Origin: Roseicyclus salinarum
Lineage (GTDB): Bacteria > Pseudomonadota > Alphaproteobacteria > Rhodobacterales > Rhodobacteraceae
Assembly: GCF_029624655.1 (NCBI RefSeq)
Contig: NZ_JARRSA010000006.1
Location: 1-64,000 of the forward strand
Direction of reading: 5' to 3'
DNA: 64,000 nt
This document shows positions 1-8,910 of the stretch, piece by piece. Both the position numbers and the translations under genes were made by a program. A model generated the notes under the pieces. That model was not told the DNA's origin. It saw nothing but the letters and a program-made list of their open reading frames with translations, and searched no databases. The first letter of the stretch is position 1. Every line of letters begins with the position of its first letter.

Positions 1-573
1 AGCGCGGCGGCTGATGCGCGCGGGGCGGCGCAGGACGCGGAGCGGCCCGTCGCGCCTGCACCCGCGCCCGGACCCGGGCCAGAGACGGCTGACGCGGCAC
101 CCCCCCGCAAGCCGCGCCACACCCCGGCCGTCAAGGCCTGGACCGGCAAGGGCGCCCGTCCGGGCAAGCCGCGAGCCGACGACAGGCCGCGCGGGGAGGG
201 CAAGCCGCGCCGGGAGGAAAAGCCGCGTGGGGATGGCAAGCCGGGTGGACGCCGGCAGGACGACAAGGGCGCGCCCCGGCGCGCGACAGGCGGCAAGCCG
301 CCCTCCGCCGGAGCGCCCGGCCCCCGGCGCGACGCGGGCAAGGCCGCTCCGCCTCGGGCCAATGCCTCCGACACCTCGAAGCGGTTCGTGCCGCCGGGCA
401 AGGCCGACAGGACCGGCGCGGGAAAACCCGACGCGCGCGCCGGCAGGAGCGGCAAGCCCGACGCGCGGTCCGGACAGGGTGGGAAGCCCGGTCCACGCCC
501 CGCAAGCGGCGGAAAGCCGTCGGCGCGTCCGGGCAAGGGCGGCAACGCGCCGCCGCGGCGCGGGAAGCCCTAG
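1..573 (+). CDS. 3' end of a gene with a basic low-complexity tail (5' partial)
   Basis: The frame is open from the first base and ends at the TAG at 571-573, giving 190 residues with no start in the window. The visible part is almost entirely Lys, Arg, Pro, Gly and Ala, with about a dozen GKP or GKPR-type repeats and no folded domain. Such disordered basic tails are common on alphaproteobacterial RNA-acting enzymes, for example RluB-type pseudouridine synthases or DEAD-box helicases, so an RNA-binding extension is a reasonable inference. The catalytic part lies outside the window, so the enzyme cannot be named. Its stop codon is shared with the convergent gene at 570-1277. Confidence 0.7.
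   Translation, partial: SAAADARGAAQDAERPVAPAPAPGPGPETADAAPPRKPRHTPAVKAWTGKGARPGKPRADDRPRGEGKPRREEKPRGDGKPGGRRQDDKGAPRRATGGKPPSAGAPGPRRDAGKAAPPRANASDTSKRFVPPGKADRTGAGKPDARAGRSGKPDARSGQGGKPGPRPASGGKPSARPGKGGNAPPRRGKP
570..573. other. Shared CTAG: convergent stop codons
   Basis: The palindrome CTAG supplies TAG for the plus-strand gene (571-573) and TAG for the minus-strand gene (572-570). There is no spacer and therefore no room for a terminator between the two genes. Confidence 0.95.
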
Positions 574-1277
574 CGCACCCGCCCGCCCGCCGCGGATCGG
601 GCCCGCCCGGGCGTGGCAAGCCAGATCGTGTGCCGCGCGCCGCGCTTCGTGCGGCCCGCGCGCACTGTCTCGCACCGCACGGTGAAGCCGCAGCGTTCCA
701 GCCGCCGGGTGAAGCCCGCGTCGGGCGCCGCCGACCAGACGGCAAGCACGCCGCCGGGCGCAAGCGCGCGGCGCACCCGCTCCAGCCCCGCCTCGGAATA
801 GAGCGCCTCGTTGCCGGGCCGGGTCAGGCCGTCGGGCCCGTTGTCCACGTCGAGGAGGATGGCGTCGAAGGAGGCCTTCGCCTCGCGGATCATCGCGCCG
901 ACGTCACCGGTCCGAAGCTCCACCCGCGGATCGTCCAGGCTGCCTGCAAAGACCTCGGCCATCTCGCCGCGCGCCCATCGGACGACCTCGGGCACGATCT
1001 CGGCCACCGTCAGGCGCGCGCCCGGTCCGGTCGCGTCCAGCGCGGCGCGCAGGGTGAAGCCCATGCCAAGGCCGCCTATCAGCAGTCGCGGCGCGGCGCG
1101 GTCGCGCAAATGGTCGAGGGCAAGCGTCGCCAGCGCCTCCTCGGACCCGCCGAGGCGGCTGTTCATCAGCTCGTTGCCGCCCTCCAGACGGATCGAGAAC
1201 TCGTCGCCGCGCCGCATCAGGCGCAGCGTGTCGCCGTCCGGCGCCATCGCCGTTCCGAGGTGAACCCATGGCAGCAT
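570..1277 (-). CDS. Spermidine-synthase-like class I SAM methyltransferase fold protein
   Basis: 235 aa. The glycine-rich nucleotide-binding loop LLIGGLGMGF, a following acidic strand end (VAEIVPEVV) and DAILLDVDNGPDG match the spermidine synthase/SpeE-like methyltransferase fold. The protein is shorter than true SpeE (about 280-300 aa), and I see no clear polyamine-binding tetrad, so the substrate is unknown. The ATG at 1277 is preceded by GGGACAGG at good spacing and fits the start of the homologous region, although the frame stays open far upstream because of high GC. It converges on the gene at 1-573 and overlaps its stop by four bases. Confidence 0.8.
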   Translation of the reverse strand: MLPWVHLGTAMAPDGDTLRLMRRGDEFSIRLEGGNELMNSRLGGSEEALATLALDHLRDRAAPRLLIGGLGMGFTLRAALDATGPGARLTVAEIVPEVVRWARGEMAEVFAGSLDDPRVELRTGDVGAMIREAKASFDAILLDVDNGPDGLTRPGNEALYSEAGLERVRRALAPGGVLAVWSAAPDAGFTRRLERCGFTVRCETVRAGRTKRGARHTIWLATPGRARSAAGGRVR

Positions 1278-1760
1278 CGCATCCTGTCCCGGCCGTTTCG
1301 TCCCGACACCCCTCCTGCACCGGGGCGGCGCGGGCGTCCACCGTGCCGGACGCAGCGCCGGGTGAAAAACCTCCCGACCGGGTGCCGCGATCGCGCAAGC
1401 CGCGCGGCGCACATGAGGCTCGTGCGCGGCGCGCTTTCGTGCAAGACATGCTCGACCGCGAGCCCCAGGCCTTTTCCGTCGACCCCGGCGTTCCGGCCAT
1501 CTCGCAGCATCACCCCGGCCGCTTCCGGCGCCGGGCGTCAGCAGGAGCCGGGCCTTGCCCAACGCCACAGGTCCCCTCGTCCGTCCCGCCGGGCGCCGCG
1601 CCCCGGGGGCTGTCGCGCGCCTCGCCGCACAAGATGCGGACACCGGGGGAGGGATTGGTCCTCGCCGCGGGACGAAGGCCGCCGGAGACCGCGCGCCGCT
1701 TCCGCGAAAGGCGCCCGCGTTCGTTTCCAACCAGACCCGATCCGAGACGGAGAGCCAGCG
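1278..1760. other. 483-bp intergenic region, no gene recognised
   Basis: It lies between two divergent starts, the methyltransferase at 1277 and the dipeptidase at 1761, so it must hold both promoters. No open frame here has recognisable protein character. A clear ribosome-binding site (gagacggagag) lies just before 1761. I saw no convincing -35/-10 pair, repeat or RNA structure. Confidence 0.5.
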
Positions 1761-2825
1761 ATGACGGACACGATCCCCTTCTTCGACGGACACAACGATT
1801 TCCTGCTGCGCCTGATGAAGACGCCAGCCCCGCGCGAGGAGACGTGGCCGGGCACGGCTGGCCGGGGGCATCTCGACCTCGCGCGGATGAAGGCCGCGGG
1901 GTTCGCGGGCGGGCTTTTCGCGATCTTCGTGCCGCCGGTGTCCAGCGGGCCGCCCCCGGACTTCCGGGCGCTGATGGCCGTCCCGCCCTACGATCTGCCC
2001 ATGCCGCCACCGATGACCCATGTCCAGGCGCAGCCCGAAGCCCTCGCCATGGCGGGGCTGCTGCACTGGATGGAACGCGCCGCGCCCGGCGACTTCCGGG
2101 TCTGCCGGTCGGTCGCCGAGATCCGCGCGGCGATGACGTCCGGCGTCATCGCGGGCGTCATGCACATGGAGGGCGCCGAGGCGATCGGCCCCGACCTCGA
2201 CGCGCTTCACCTCTTTTACCAGATGGGCCTGCGGTCGCTCGGGCCGGTCTGGAGCCGCCCGACGATCTTCGGGCATGGCATCCCGATGGCCTTTCCGGGC
2301 ACGCCGGACATCGGGCCGGGCCTGACGGAGAAGGGCCGCGACCTCGTGCGGCTGTGCGACGAGCTGGGCATCCTGATCGACCTGTCGCACCTGAACGAGA
2401 AGGGGTTCGACGACGTGGCGAAGGTGTCTTCCGCGCCGCTTGTCGCCACCCATTCCAACGCGCACGCGCTCTGCGCCGCGCCGCGCAACCTCACGGACAG
2501 GCAGTTGCACATGATCCGCGAGCGGGGCGGCATGGTGGGCCTCAACTTCGCGACCTTCTACCTCAATGCCGACGGCAGGGCGGCGCCGGACCTCGGCTGG
2601 GAGGTGATGCTGCGCCAGCTCGATCACCTGATCGGCGAGCTGGGCGAGGATCATGTCGGGCTCGGGTCAGACTTCGACGGCTGCGTGCTGCCCGACCTGA
2701 TCGGCGACGTGACCGGGGTGCCCGCGCTGTTCGGGGCGATGGCCGCGCATGGCTACGACACGGGGCTGATCGCCAAGCTCGCGCGCGAGAACTGGCTTGC
2801 CTGCCTCGGGCGCGTTCTCGGCTGA
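1761..2825 (+). CDS. Membrane dipeptidase (peptidase family M19)
   Basis: 354 aa, the usual length for renal-dipeptidase-like M19 zinc peptidases, which hydrolyse dipeptides and some D-amino-acid amides. The expected metal ligands are visible: H11 and D13 (DGHND), E137 (HMEGAE), H210 (DLSH) and H231 (THSNAH), followed by GLGSDFDG near the C-terminus. The start is set by the conserved IPFFDGHND N-terminus and the upstream GAGACGGAGAG. No signal peptide is visible, so a cytoplasmic location is likely. Its closest neighbours give no functional link, and the substrate is not predictable. Confidence 0.92.
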   Translation: MTDTIPFFDGHNDFLLRLMKTPAPREETWPGTAGRGHLDLARMKAAGFAGGLFAIFVPPVSSGPPPDFRALMAVPPYDLPMPPPMTHVQAQPEALAMAGLLHWMERAAPGDFRVCRSVAEIRAAMTSGVIAGVMHMEGAEAIGPDLDALHLFYQMGLRSLGPVWSRPTIFGHGIPMAFPGTPDIGPGLTEKGRDLVRLCDELGILIDLSHLNEKGFDDVAKVSSAPLVATHSNAHALCAAPRNLTDRQLHMIRERGGMVGLNFATFYLNADGRAAPDLGWEVMLRQLDHLIGELGEDHVGLGSDFDGCVLPDLIGDVTGVPALFGAMAAHGYDTGLIAKLARENWLACLGRVLG

Positions 2826-2911
2826 CCTCGCGCCCCTGCGCCTGACCCGCGCGCTGGTGGAGCGGTTGCCGGCGCGCCGGACCCGGCCGCTTGCGGCACG
2901 AACCCGCCCGC

Positions 2912-3613
2912 CTAGCGCTGCAGGCTGAAGGCCGACTGGACCGCCTCGCGAGTCGTCTCGGACTTGGCCGCCGAGAATACGACGGCGCCGCGGCTGAGGA
3001 CGTAGAAGCGGTCGGCGAGGCCGAAGGCGAAGTCGAAATACTGCTCGACCAGCACGATCGCCATCTCGCCCTCGGCGCGAAGCTGCTCGATCACCCGGCC
3101 GATGAGCTGGATGATGTTCGGCTGGATGCCCTCGGTCGGCTCGTCCATCAAAAGAAGCTTCGGGCGCGTCACCAGCGCGCGGCCGATGGCGAGCTGCTGC
3201 TGCTGACCGCCCGAAAGGTCGCCGCCGCGCCTGCCCTGCATGTCCTTCAGGACGGGAAACATCTCCCATATGCGGTCGGGCACGCGCCGCTCGGACTTGG
3301 GCAGGCAGGCAAGCCCGATCTCGAGGTTCTCGCGCACGCTCAGCAGCGGAAAGATCATCCGGCCCTGCGGGACATAGCCCACCCCCATCTGCGCCAGCTT
3401 GTGCGACGGCAGCCGGGGCAGGGTCCGTCCCTCGAAGACGATCTCGCCGCCCGAGCGCTGGTGCGTGCCCGAGATCGCCTTCATCAGGGACGTCTTGCCG
3501 ACGCCGTTCGTGCCCATCACGCAGGTCACTTCGCCGCGCTTCGCCTCGAGCGTGATGCCGTTGAGGATCCGGCTTCCGCCGTAGTGCAGGGTCAGGTCGC
3601 GGGTTTCCAGCAT
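2912..3613 (-). CDS. urtE: Urea ABC transporter ATP-binding protein UrtE
   Basis: 233 aa ATPase of the branched-chain amino acid/urea (HAAT) family. It has Walker A GTNGVGKT (34-41), the signature LSGGQ (133-137), Walker B LLLMDEP and an H-loop region. The motif TEGIQPNI after Walker B is characteristic of the LivF/UrtE type. It is the last gene of urtABCDE, starting three bases after the urtD stop, so it is probably translated by coupling. With UrtD it energises uptake of urea (or short amides) through UrtB/UrtC. The assignment follows from the operon as much as from sequence. Confidence 0.93.
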   Translation of the reverse strand: MLETRDLTLHYGGSRILNGITLEAKRGEVTCVMGTNGVGKTSLMKAISGTHQRSGGEIVFEGRTLPRLPSHKLAQMGVGYVPQGRMIFPLLSVRENLEIGLACLPKSERRVPDRIWEMFPVLKDMQGRRGGDLSGGQQQQLAIGRALVTRPKLLLMDEPTEGIQPNIIQLIGRVIEQLRAEGEMAIVLVEQYFDFAFGLADRFYVLSRGAVVFSAAKSETTREAVQSAFSLQR

Positions 3614-3616
3614 CTC

Positions 3617-4357
3617 TCAGCGCCCCAGGTAGACTTCGATGACGCGCTCGTCGTCCATGACATGGTCGAGCGAGCCCTCGGCGATGACCGATCCCTCGTG
3701 CAGGACCGTCACCCGGCAGTCGAGGCGGCGGACGAATTCCATGTCGTGCTCGACCACCACGACCGCATGGGTCTGCGCCAGCCGCTTCAGAAGCGCGGTC
3801 GTGTGCTCCCGTTCCTCGGACGTCATGCCGGCGGCGGGCTCGTCCACGAGCAGAAGCCTCGGGTCCTGCGCCAGCAGCATGCCGATTTCCAGCCACTGCT
3901 TCTGCCCGTGGCTGAGGATGCCGGCCTGCCGGTCGAGATGCGCCGACAGCCCGATCTCGGCGGCGATCGCGTCGATGCGCTCGCGGTCGGCCTCGGTCAG
4001 CCGGTCGAACAGCGCGGCGAGCGGCCCGCGCGGCTTCTTCAGCGAGAGGCGCAGGTTGTCCCGCACGCTCTGGTCCTCGAACACCGTCGGGCGCTGGAAC
4101 TTGCGGCCGACGCCCGCCTGCGCGATCTGCGCCTCGGACATGGACAGGAGGGAATGGCCCATCTCGCCCCAGCGCACCGTGCCGGTGTCGGGCCGGGTCT
4201 TGCCGGTGACGATGTCCATGAAGGTCGTCTTGCCCGCCCCGTTTGGCCCGATCACCGCCCGCATCTCGGGCTGGCCGATGGTGAAGCTGAGGTTGTTGAT
4301 CGCGCGGAACCCGTCGAACGTGACCGAAATGCCCTGCACCTCCAGAAGCGTGCTCAT
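3617..4357 (-). CDS. urtD: Urea ABC transporter ATP-binding protein UrtD
   Basis: 246 aa ATPase of the LivG/UrtD type. Walker A GPNGAGKTT lies at 37-45, the signature is LSHGQKQWLEIG, and Walker B is LLLVDEPAAGMT. The Gln/His-rich LSHGQKQWLEIG form is typical of UrtD. The ATG at 4357 overlaps the stop of urtC in ATGA (4354-4357), so translation is probably coupled. It forms the ATPase pair with UrtE on the cytoplasmic side of the urea permease. Confidence 0.94.
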   Translation of the reverse strand: MSTLLEVQGISVTFDGFRAINNLSFTIGQPEMRAVIGPNGAGKTTFMDIVTGKTRPDTGTVRWGEMGHSLLSMSEAQIAQAGVGRKFQRPTVFEDQSVRDNLRLSLKKPRGPLAALFDRLTEADRERIDAIAAEIGLSAHLDRQAGILSHGQKQWLEIGMLLAQDPRLLLVDEPAAGMTSEEREHTTALLKRLAQTHAVVVVEHDMEFVRRLDCRVTVLHEGSVIAEGSLDHVMDDERVIEVYLGR

Positions 4358-5523
4358 GTCCGGTCCTTCCTGACGATGTAGTCCACCAGCCCGCCAAGGC
4401 CCTTGGGCGCGAAGAGCGTGACGAGGACGAAGCCGAGGCCCAGCAGCACGGGCCACCAGTCCACCCACTCGATCCTGTAGAAGCCAAGGTCCACGTCCGG
4501 GGCGCGGCCGCCGGTGAAGTAGGTCGACAGAAGCGACACGACGGCGGCCCCTATGACCGCGCCATAGAGGCGGCCGCGCCCGCCGATGGCGACCCACACG
4601 GCAAGGTAGATCGAGGCGATCGGCGCAATTTCGTCCGGGTTGATGATGCCCGCCTGCGGATAGTAGAGCGCGCCCGCGACGCCGCAGAGGATTGCGGTCA
4701 GGGTGAAGACGAACAGCTTGTATCCCTCGACCCTGTAGCCGAGGAAGCGCACGCGCTGCTCGTCGTCGCGCACGCCGCGCACGATGTTGCCGAACTTGCC
4801 CGACACCAGCCAGGCCGCGCCGACATAGGCGAGCCCGAGCGCCAGCGCCGAGCCCCAGAAGAACCAGACCGAAAGGCGGGCCTGCCCGACGCCCTCGAGG
4901 CCGGGAATGTTCTGCAGGCCCGACAGGCCGTTGTTGCCACGCAGGCCGCTGTCGTTCTGGAACAGGTAGAGCGACAGCGCCAGCGTCATGGCCTGCGTCA
5001 GGATCGACAGGTAGACGCCCGTGACCCTGCTGCGGAAGGCGAGCCAGCCGAACACGAGGGCGAGCGCGCCGGGCACCAGCACCACAAGCAAGAGGCTGAG
5101 CGCGAGGCTGTCCGAGACGGCCCACATCCACGGCCAGTCCTCGGCCCCGACGACCGAGAATATCTGGAGCGCCGTGGCCTGGCTGATCTCGGCCTCGGTC
5201 GGCGGGATGACGCCCTCGGCGAGGTTCGCGCGCACCACGGCCTCGGTCCGGGCGGTCATCAGCCACATGCCGATCATGTAGCCTCCGAGCCCGAAGAAGG
5301 CGAAATGCCCCAGCGAGAGGATGCCGCAATAGCCCCAGACGAGATCCATCGCCAGCGCCGCGAGGCACAGGCACAGCGTCATGCCCAGCACCTTGGTGAA
5401 GCTGACCGACATCGCGCCGGTGCCGTAGGCCTCGGACATCACCGTGACGCCGAGCGCCAGAAGCGTGAGCGCCGCGATGAAGATCGGGACCGAACGGTTC
5501 CGCGTGAAGATCGAGCCCTCCAT
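4354..5523 (-). CDS. urtC: Urea ABC transporter permease UrtC
   Basis: 389 aa hydrophobic LivM-type permease. Many membrane segments are evident (for example VMSEAYGTG flanked by helices, WGYCGILSLGHFAFFGLGGY), and the GxxSLGHxAFFxLGGY motif is typical of LivM/UrtC. The C-terminus ends in a cytoplasmic VDYIVRKDRT tail. The ATG at 5523 has GAGG just upstream and lies only four bases after the urtB stop. It forms the transmembrane channel with UrtB. Confidence 0.94.
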   Translation of the reverse strand: MEGSIFTRNRSVPIFIAALTLLALGVTVMSEAYGTGAMSVSFTKVLGMTLCLCLAALAMDLVWGYCGILSLGHFAFFGLGGYMIGMWLMTARTEAVVRANLAEGVIPPTEAEISQATALQIFSVVGAEDWPWMWAVSDSLALSLLLVVLVPGALALVFGWLAFRSRVTGVYLSILTQAMTLALSLYLFQNDSGLRGNNGLSGLQNIPGLEGVGQARLSVWFFWGSALALGLAYVGAAWLVSGKFGNIVRGVRDDEQRVRFLGYRVEGYKLFVFTLTAILCGVAGALYYPQAGIINPDEIAPIASIYLAVWVAIGGRGRLYGAVIGAAVVSLLSTYFTGGRAPDVDLGFYRIEWVDWWPVLLGLGFVLVTLFAPKGLGGLVDYIVRKDRT

Positions 5524-5527
5524 CGCC

Positions 5528-7495
5528 TCAGTCCCCCGCCGCGCGTCCGCGCAGGGCGATGATGCCCCTCGGCCGGAACTGGATGAAGAGGATCACGAAG
5601 AGGATCATGTAGGTCTGCGCCGCGAGTGTGTTGGACGGGTTGAGCCATTCGACGAACTTCTGGAAGCCGCCGATCATTCCGGCGCCGATCAGCGTGCCGA
5701 AGATGTTGCCCACGCCCCCCACGACCACGGTCATAAAGCTCTGGACGATGTAGTTGGCGCCGAGGTCCGGGACGACCTGCGCGAAGAGGCCGATGGCGAC
5801 GCCCGCGATCCCCGCGATCCCGGATCCGAGGCCGAAGGTCAGCATGTTGATGCGGTCGGGATTGACGCCCATCGACGCCGCCATGCGCGGGTTCTGCGTG
5901 ACCGCCCGCACCTCGAGCCCCAGCCTGGTGCGGTTCAGCACCAGCCACAGCAGCACGAAGAAGACCGCGCCGAGGATGAAGATCGCGATGCGGATCGAGC
6001 TGATCGAGACCACGTCGTTCAGCGCGACCGACCCCGCGAGCCAGTCGGGCGGCGTCAGCGGCTGGGTGAGCGCCCCGAACACGAGGCGGACGATCTGCTG
6101 CAGCGCGATGGAGATGCCGAAGGTCGCGAGCAGCGTTTCGAGTGGGCGGTGGTAGAGCCACCTGATCACCGAGCGCTCCATCGCGACGCCCGCGGCGAAG
6201 GTCACGAGGAAGGCGAGCGGGATGGCCAGCGCGATCGAGAGGGTCTCGTTGGGCACCACGGTCTGCACCACGTAGCCCGTGTAGGCGCCCAGCATGATGA
6301 ATTCGCCATGCGCCATGTTGATCACGCCCATGACGCCGAAGGTGATGGCGAGGCCGATCGCCGCGAGGAAGTAGATCGAGGCGAGCGACAGTCCGTCGAG
6401 CGACAGGTCGAGAAACCGGTAGAACGCCACGCGGGTCTCGATCCCGTCCAGCGTCTCGCGGGCGGCGGTCGTGACCGCGGCGCTGTCCTCGAGGTAGACC
6501 TCGTAGAAGGCGAAGGCGCGCAGCGCGTCGGCGACCTCGGCCTCGGTCGGCACGGGCGCGGCGAGGCCTTCGGCGACGAGGGCGGCATAGGCGCGGTCGC
6601 GCGCCTCCTCGGTGTCGAGCGCGCTGACGGGCACGCCCCCGACCGCGCCGTCCGCGATGTTGGCCGCAAGCACGTCCACGCGCGCGTCGCGCGGGATCAG
6701 CGCCGGGGCGAGGCCCGCCTCCACGAGCATCTCGTAAGCTTCCGCCGCGCCCAGATCCGCGGTGCCCGGCCGCAGCTCGCGCGCGACGTTCGCGTCCTGT
6801 GGCAGCGCCTCGGCCACCTCGGTGCGGGTGACCAGAAGCGGGTTCAGCGTCGCGCGCGCGGTCAGGCTCACGTTGCCCTCGAGGCTCCGGATCGCCTCGA
6901 TGCGGGGCGCGTCGTCGTCGGCGAAGGCGATGACGAGCGCGGGCAGAAGCGCCTCGACCCGGCTGCGCACGTCGGGATCCGCCTCGGTTTCGGCCAGCCC
7001 TGCAAGGAGGGCGAGGTGGCTTTCGTCGGGATCGTTCTCGATCGACTCGAGCGCGGCCAGGCGGTCCAGCGGGTCCTCGGAGGTGAGGCGGTACTGAACG
7101 AGGGTGGCCGCGATCACGCCCTGCACGCCGCGGTTCGGCCGCAGCTGCGACACCTCGCGGCTGCCCGCCGTGCCGACGACCTCGCCGGTCGATATGTCCA
7201 GCAGCGTCAGCGGATCGGCGTCCGGATCCTCGACGTAGACGAAAAGCCCGTCGCTGTCGCGCTGGTAGAGCTCGCGCGCCTGCCACGTCGCGAGGAAGTC
7301 CGGGACCTCGGGAAGCTCGCTCGCCACGAGGATGTCGAGCACCTCCTGCACCGTCCCGCGCGAGGCGTCGGCCACGAGTTCGGCGTTTTCCCGGAGGATC
7401 GACTGGAGCGCGCCGTCCGCCGGCTGGGCCGGGGCCTGCGACGGCGAGAACAGCGAAAGGACGCCCGCGAGGGCGACGAATGCGTAACGGATCAT
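5528..7495 (-). CDS. urtB: Urea ABC transporter permease UrtB with long periplasmic N-terminal domain
   Basis: 655 aa. Residues 1-24 form a signal-like segment ending in APAQP. They are followed by about 300 residues of polar, helical sequence, probably periplasmic. A LivH-type permease starts near residue 360 (ITFGVMGVINMAHGEFIMLGA) and runs to the end. This extended form, about twice the length of LivH, is the usual proteobacterial UrtB architecture. The extension's role is not established from sequence; contact with UrtA is an inference. A strong stem-loop separates it from urtA. Confidence 0.93.
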   Translation of the reverse strand: MIRYAFVALAGVLSLFSPSQAPAQPADGALQSILRENAELVADASRGTVQEVLDILVASELPEVPDFLATWQARELYQRDSDGLFVYVEDPDADPLTLLDISTGEVVGTAGSREVSQLRPNRGVQGVIAATLVQYRLTSEDPLDRLAALESIENDPDESHLALLAGLAETEADPDVRSRVEALLPALVIAFADDDAPRIEAIRSLEGNVSLTARATLNPLLVTRTEVAEALPQDANVARELRPGTADLGAAEAYEMLVEAGLAPALIPRDARVDVLAANIADGAVGGVPVSALDTEEARDRAYAALVAEGLAAPVPTEAEVADALRAFAFYEVYLEDSAAVTTAARETLDGIETRVAFYRFLDLSLDGLSLASIYFLAAIGLAITFGVMGVINMAHGEFIMLGAYTGYVVQTVVPNETLSIALAIPLAFLVTFAAGVAMERSVIRWLYHRPLETLLATFGISIALQQIVRLVFGALTQPLTPPDWLAGSVALNDVVSISSIRIAIFILGAVFFVLLWLVLNRTRLGLEVRAVTQNPRMAASMGVNPDRINMLTFGLGSGIAGIAGVAIGLFAQVVPDLGANYIVQSFMTVVVGGVGNIFGTLIGAGMIGGFQKFVEWLNPSNTLAAQTYMILFVILFIQFRPRGIIALRGRAAGD

Positions 7496-7515
7496 CTTGG
7501 TGACTGCCCGGGTTG

Positions 7516-7546
7516 GGCGGCGGGCGGAATACCTCCGCCCGCCGCC
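7516..7546 (-). terminator. Strong stem-loop between urtA and urtB
   Basis: Arms 7516-7528 and 7534-7546 are perfectly complementary over 13 bp around a 5-base loop (ATACC). No T-tract follows on the minus strand, so this is more likely a 3'-end stabiliser or leaky attenuator than a full terminator. That would let urtA mRNA exceed that of the downstream membrane genes, as is common for binding-protein genes. Confidence 0.7.
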
Positions 7547-7559
7547 GCTGGAAGCGAGA

Positions 7560-8825
7560 TCAGTAGTTGGACTCGAGCTGGACGCAGGTCTGCGTCTCGG
7601 TGTTGTACATCCCGCATCCGAGGCCGGGCCAGTCGGAGATGAGAACCGCGGATTCCGCGAGGAAATCCGTCCATGCGTCGCCGGGCACGGGGTCGGTCTG
7701 GCTGATGATGTCGAACTGGCCGTCCGCCGTGATCTCGCCGATCAGGACGGGCTTCGTCAGGTGGTGGTTCGGCAGCATCTCGGCCATCCCGCCGGTGAGG
7801 TTCGGGACCTGAAGGCCGTACATCGCATCGCGCACCGCGTCGACGTCGGTGGTGCCCGCAGCCTCGACGGCCTGAACCCACATGTTGAAGCCGATGTAGT
7901 GGGCCTCCATCGGGTCGTTCGTCACGCGCGTGTCGTCGCCCGTGAATTCGTGCCACGCGGCGATGAACGCCTCGTTCGCCTCGGTGTCGGCGGACTGGAA
8001 GTAGTTCCAGGCGGCGAGGTGTCCCTCGAGCGGGCCGGTGTCGAGGCCCGAAAGCTCCTCCTCGCCGACCGAGAAGGCGACGACGGGGATGTCGTCGGCC
8101 GTCACGCCCTGCGCGGCAAGCTCATTGTAGAAGCCGACATTGGCGTCGCCGTTGATCGTCGAGATCACGCCGACCTGCTGCCCGCCCTCGCCGAGCGCCA
8201 CCACGTCGCCCACGATCGAGGACCAGTCGGAGTGGCCGAAGGGCGTGTAGTTGACGAAGATGTTCTCCGCCGGGATGCCGGCGTCGAGCAGGTATTGCTC
8301 GAGGATGCGGTTCGTCGTGCGCGGATAGACGTAGTCGGTGCCCAGGAGCGCGAAGGTCTCCACGCCCAGCTCCTCGAGGAAGTAGTCGACGGCGGGGATC
8401 GCCTGCTGGTTCGGGGCGGCGCCGGTGTAGAACACGTTGCGCGAGCTTTCCTCGCCCTCGTACTGCACGGGGTAGAACACGAGGCCGTTCAGTTCCTCGA
8501 CGACCGGCAGGATCGCCTTGCGGCTGGTCGAGGTCCAGCAGCAGAAGATGACGTCCACGTCCTCGACGGTCAGAAGCTCGCGCGTGCGCTCGGCGTAGGT
8601 CGGCCAGTCCGACGCGCCGTCGACGACCACGGGCACCAGCTCCTGTCCCAGAAGACCGCCGGCCGCGTTCTGCTGCTCGATCATCATCAGCATCACGTCA
8701 CGCAGCGTGGTCTCCGAAATCGCCATCGTGCCGGTCGTCGAATGCAGGACCCCGACTCGGATCTCCGCACCTGCGGCATGGGCCGTCACCGCCGACAAGG
8801 CGCTGGCAAGAAGTAGTTTTTTCAT
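7560..8825 (-). CDS. urtA: Urea ABC transporter substrate-binding protein UrtA
   Basis: 421 aa. An N-terminal Sec signal peptide (MKKLLLASALSAVTAHAAGA) precedes the mature start EIRVGVLHSTTGTMAISE, the hallmark opening of UrtA/AmiC-type periplasmic receptors. The body also carries FCCWTSTSRKAVLP-like and FYPVQYEGEESS-like family segments. The ATG at 8825 follows GGGGA at about eight bases and begins the signal peptide exactly. It binds urea or a short amide in the periplasm and delivers it to UrtBC. It is the first gene of the operon; palindromes in the divergent region upstream suggest control by the adjacent LysR protein. Confidence 0.95.
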   Translation of the reverse strand: MKKLLLASALSAVTAHAAGAEIRVGVLHSTTGTMAISETTLRDVMLMMIEQQNAAGGLLGQELVPVVVDGASDWPTYAERTRELLTVEDVDVIFCCWTSTSRKAILPVVEELNGLVFYPVQYEGEESSRNVFYTGAAPNQQAIPAVDYFLEELGVETFALLGTDYVYPRTTNRILEQYLLDAGIPAENIFVNYTPFGHSDWSSIVGDVVALGEGGQQVGVISTINGDANVGFYNELAAQGVTADDIPVVAFSVGEEELSGLDTGPLEGHLAAWNYFQSADTEANEAFIAAWHEFTGDDTRVTNDPMEAHYIGFNMWVQAVEAAGTTDVDAVRDAMYGLQVPNLTGGMAEMLPNHHLTKPVLIGEITADGQFDIISQTDPVPGDAWTDFLAESAVLISDWPGLGCGMYNTETQTCVQLESNY

Positions 8826-8882
8826 GAATTCGTCCCCAGTTCTCGAGCAGTCGTTTTGCTGCCGCAGCATAGGGAACCCGCA

Positions 8883-8910
8883 TTGACCCTGTGTTGTCTG
8901 CCGCTAAATT
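8883..8910 (+). promoter_or_regulatory. Possible promoter for the LysR gene
   Basis: TTGACC (8883-8888) and TAAATT (8905-8910), separated by 16 bases, resemble a sigma-70 promoter. Transcription would begin near 8917, which favours the ATG at 8956 over the in-frame ATG at 8917. The match is by eye only. Confidence 0.4.

Noticed and set aside
2869-2880. Palindrome CCGGCGCGCCGG after the dipeptidase gene
   Set aside because: It has no loop or T-run; such GC palindromes are expected often in this composition.
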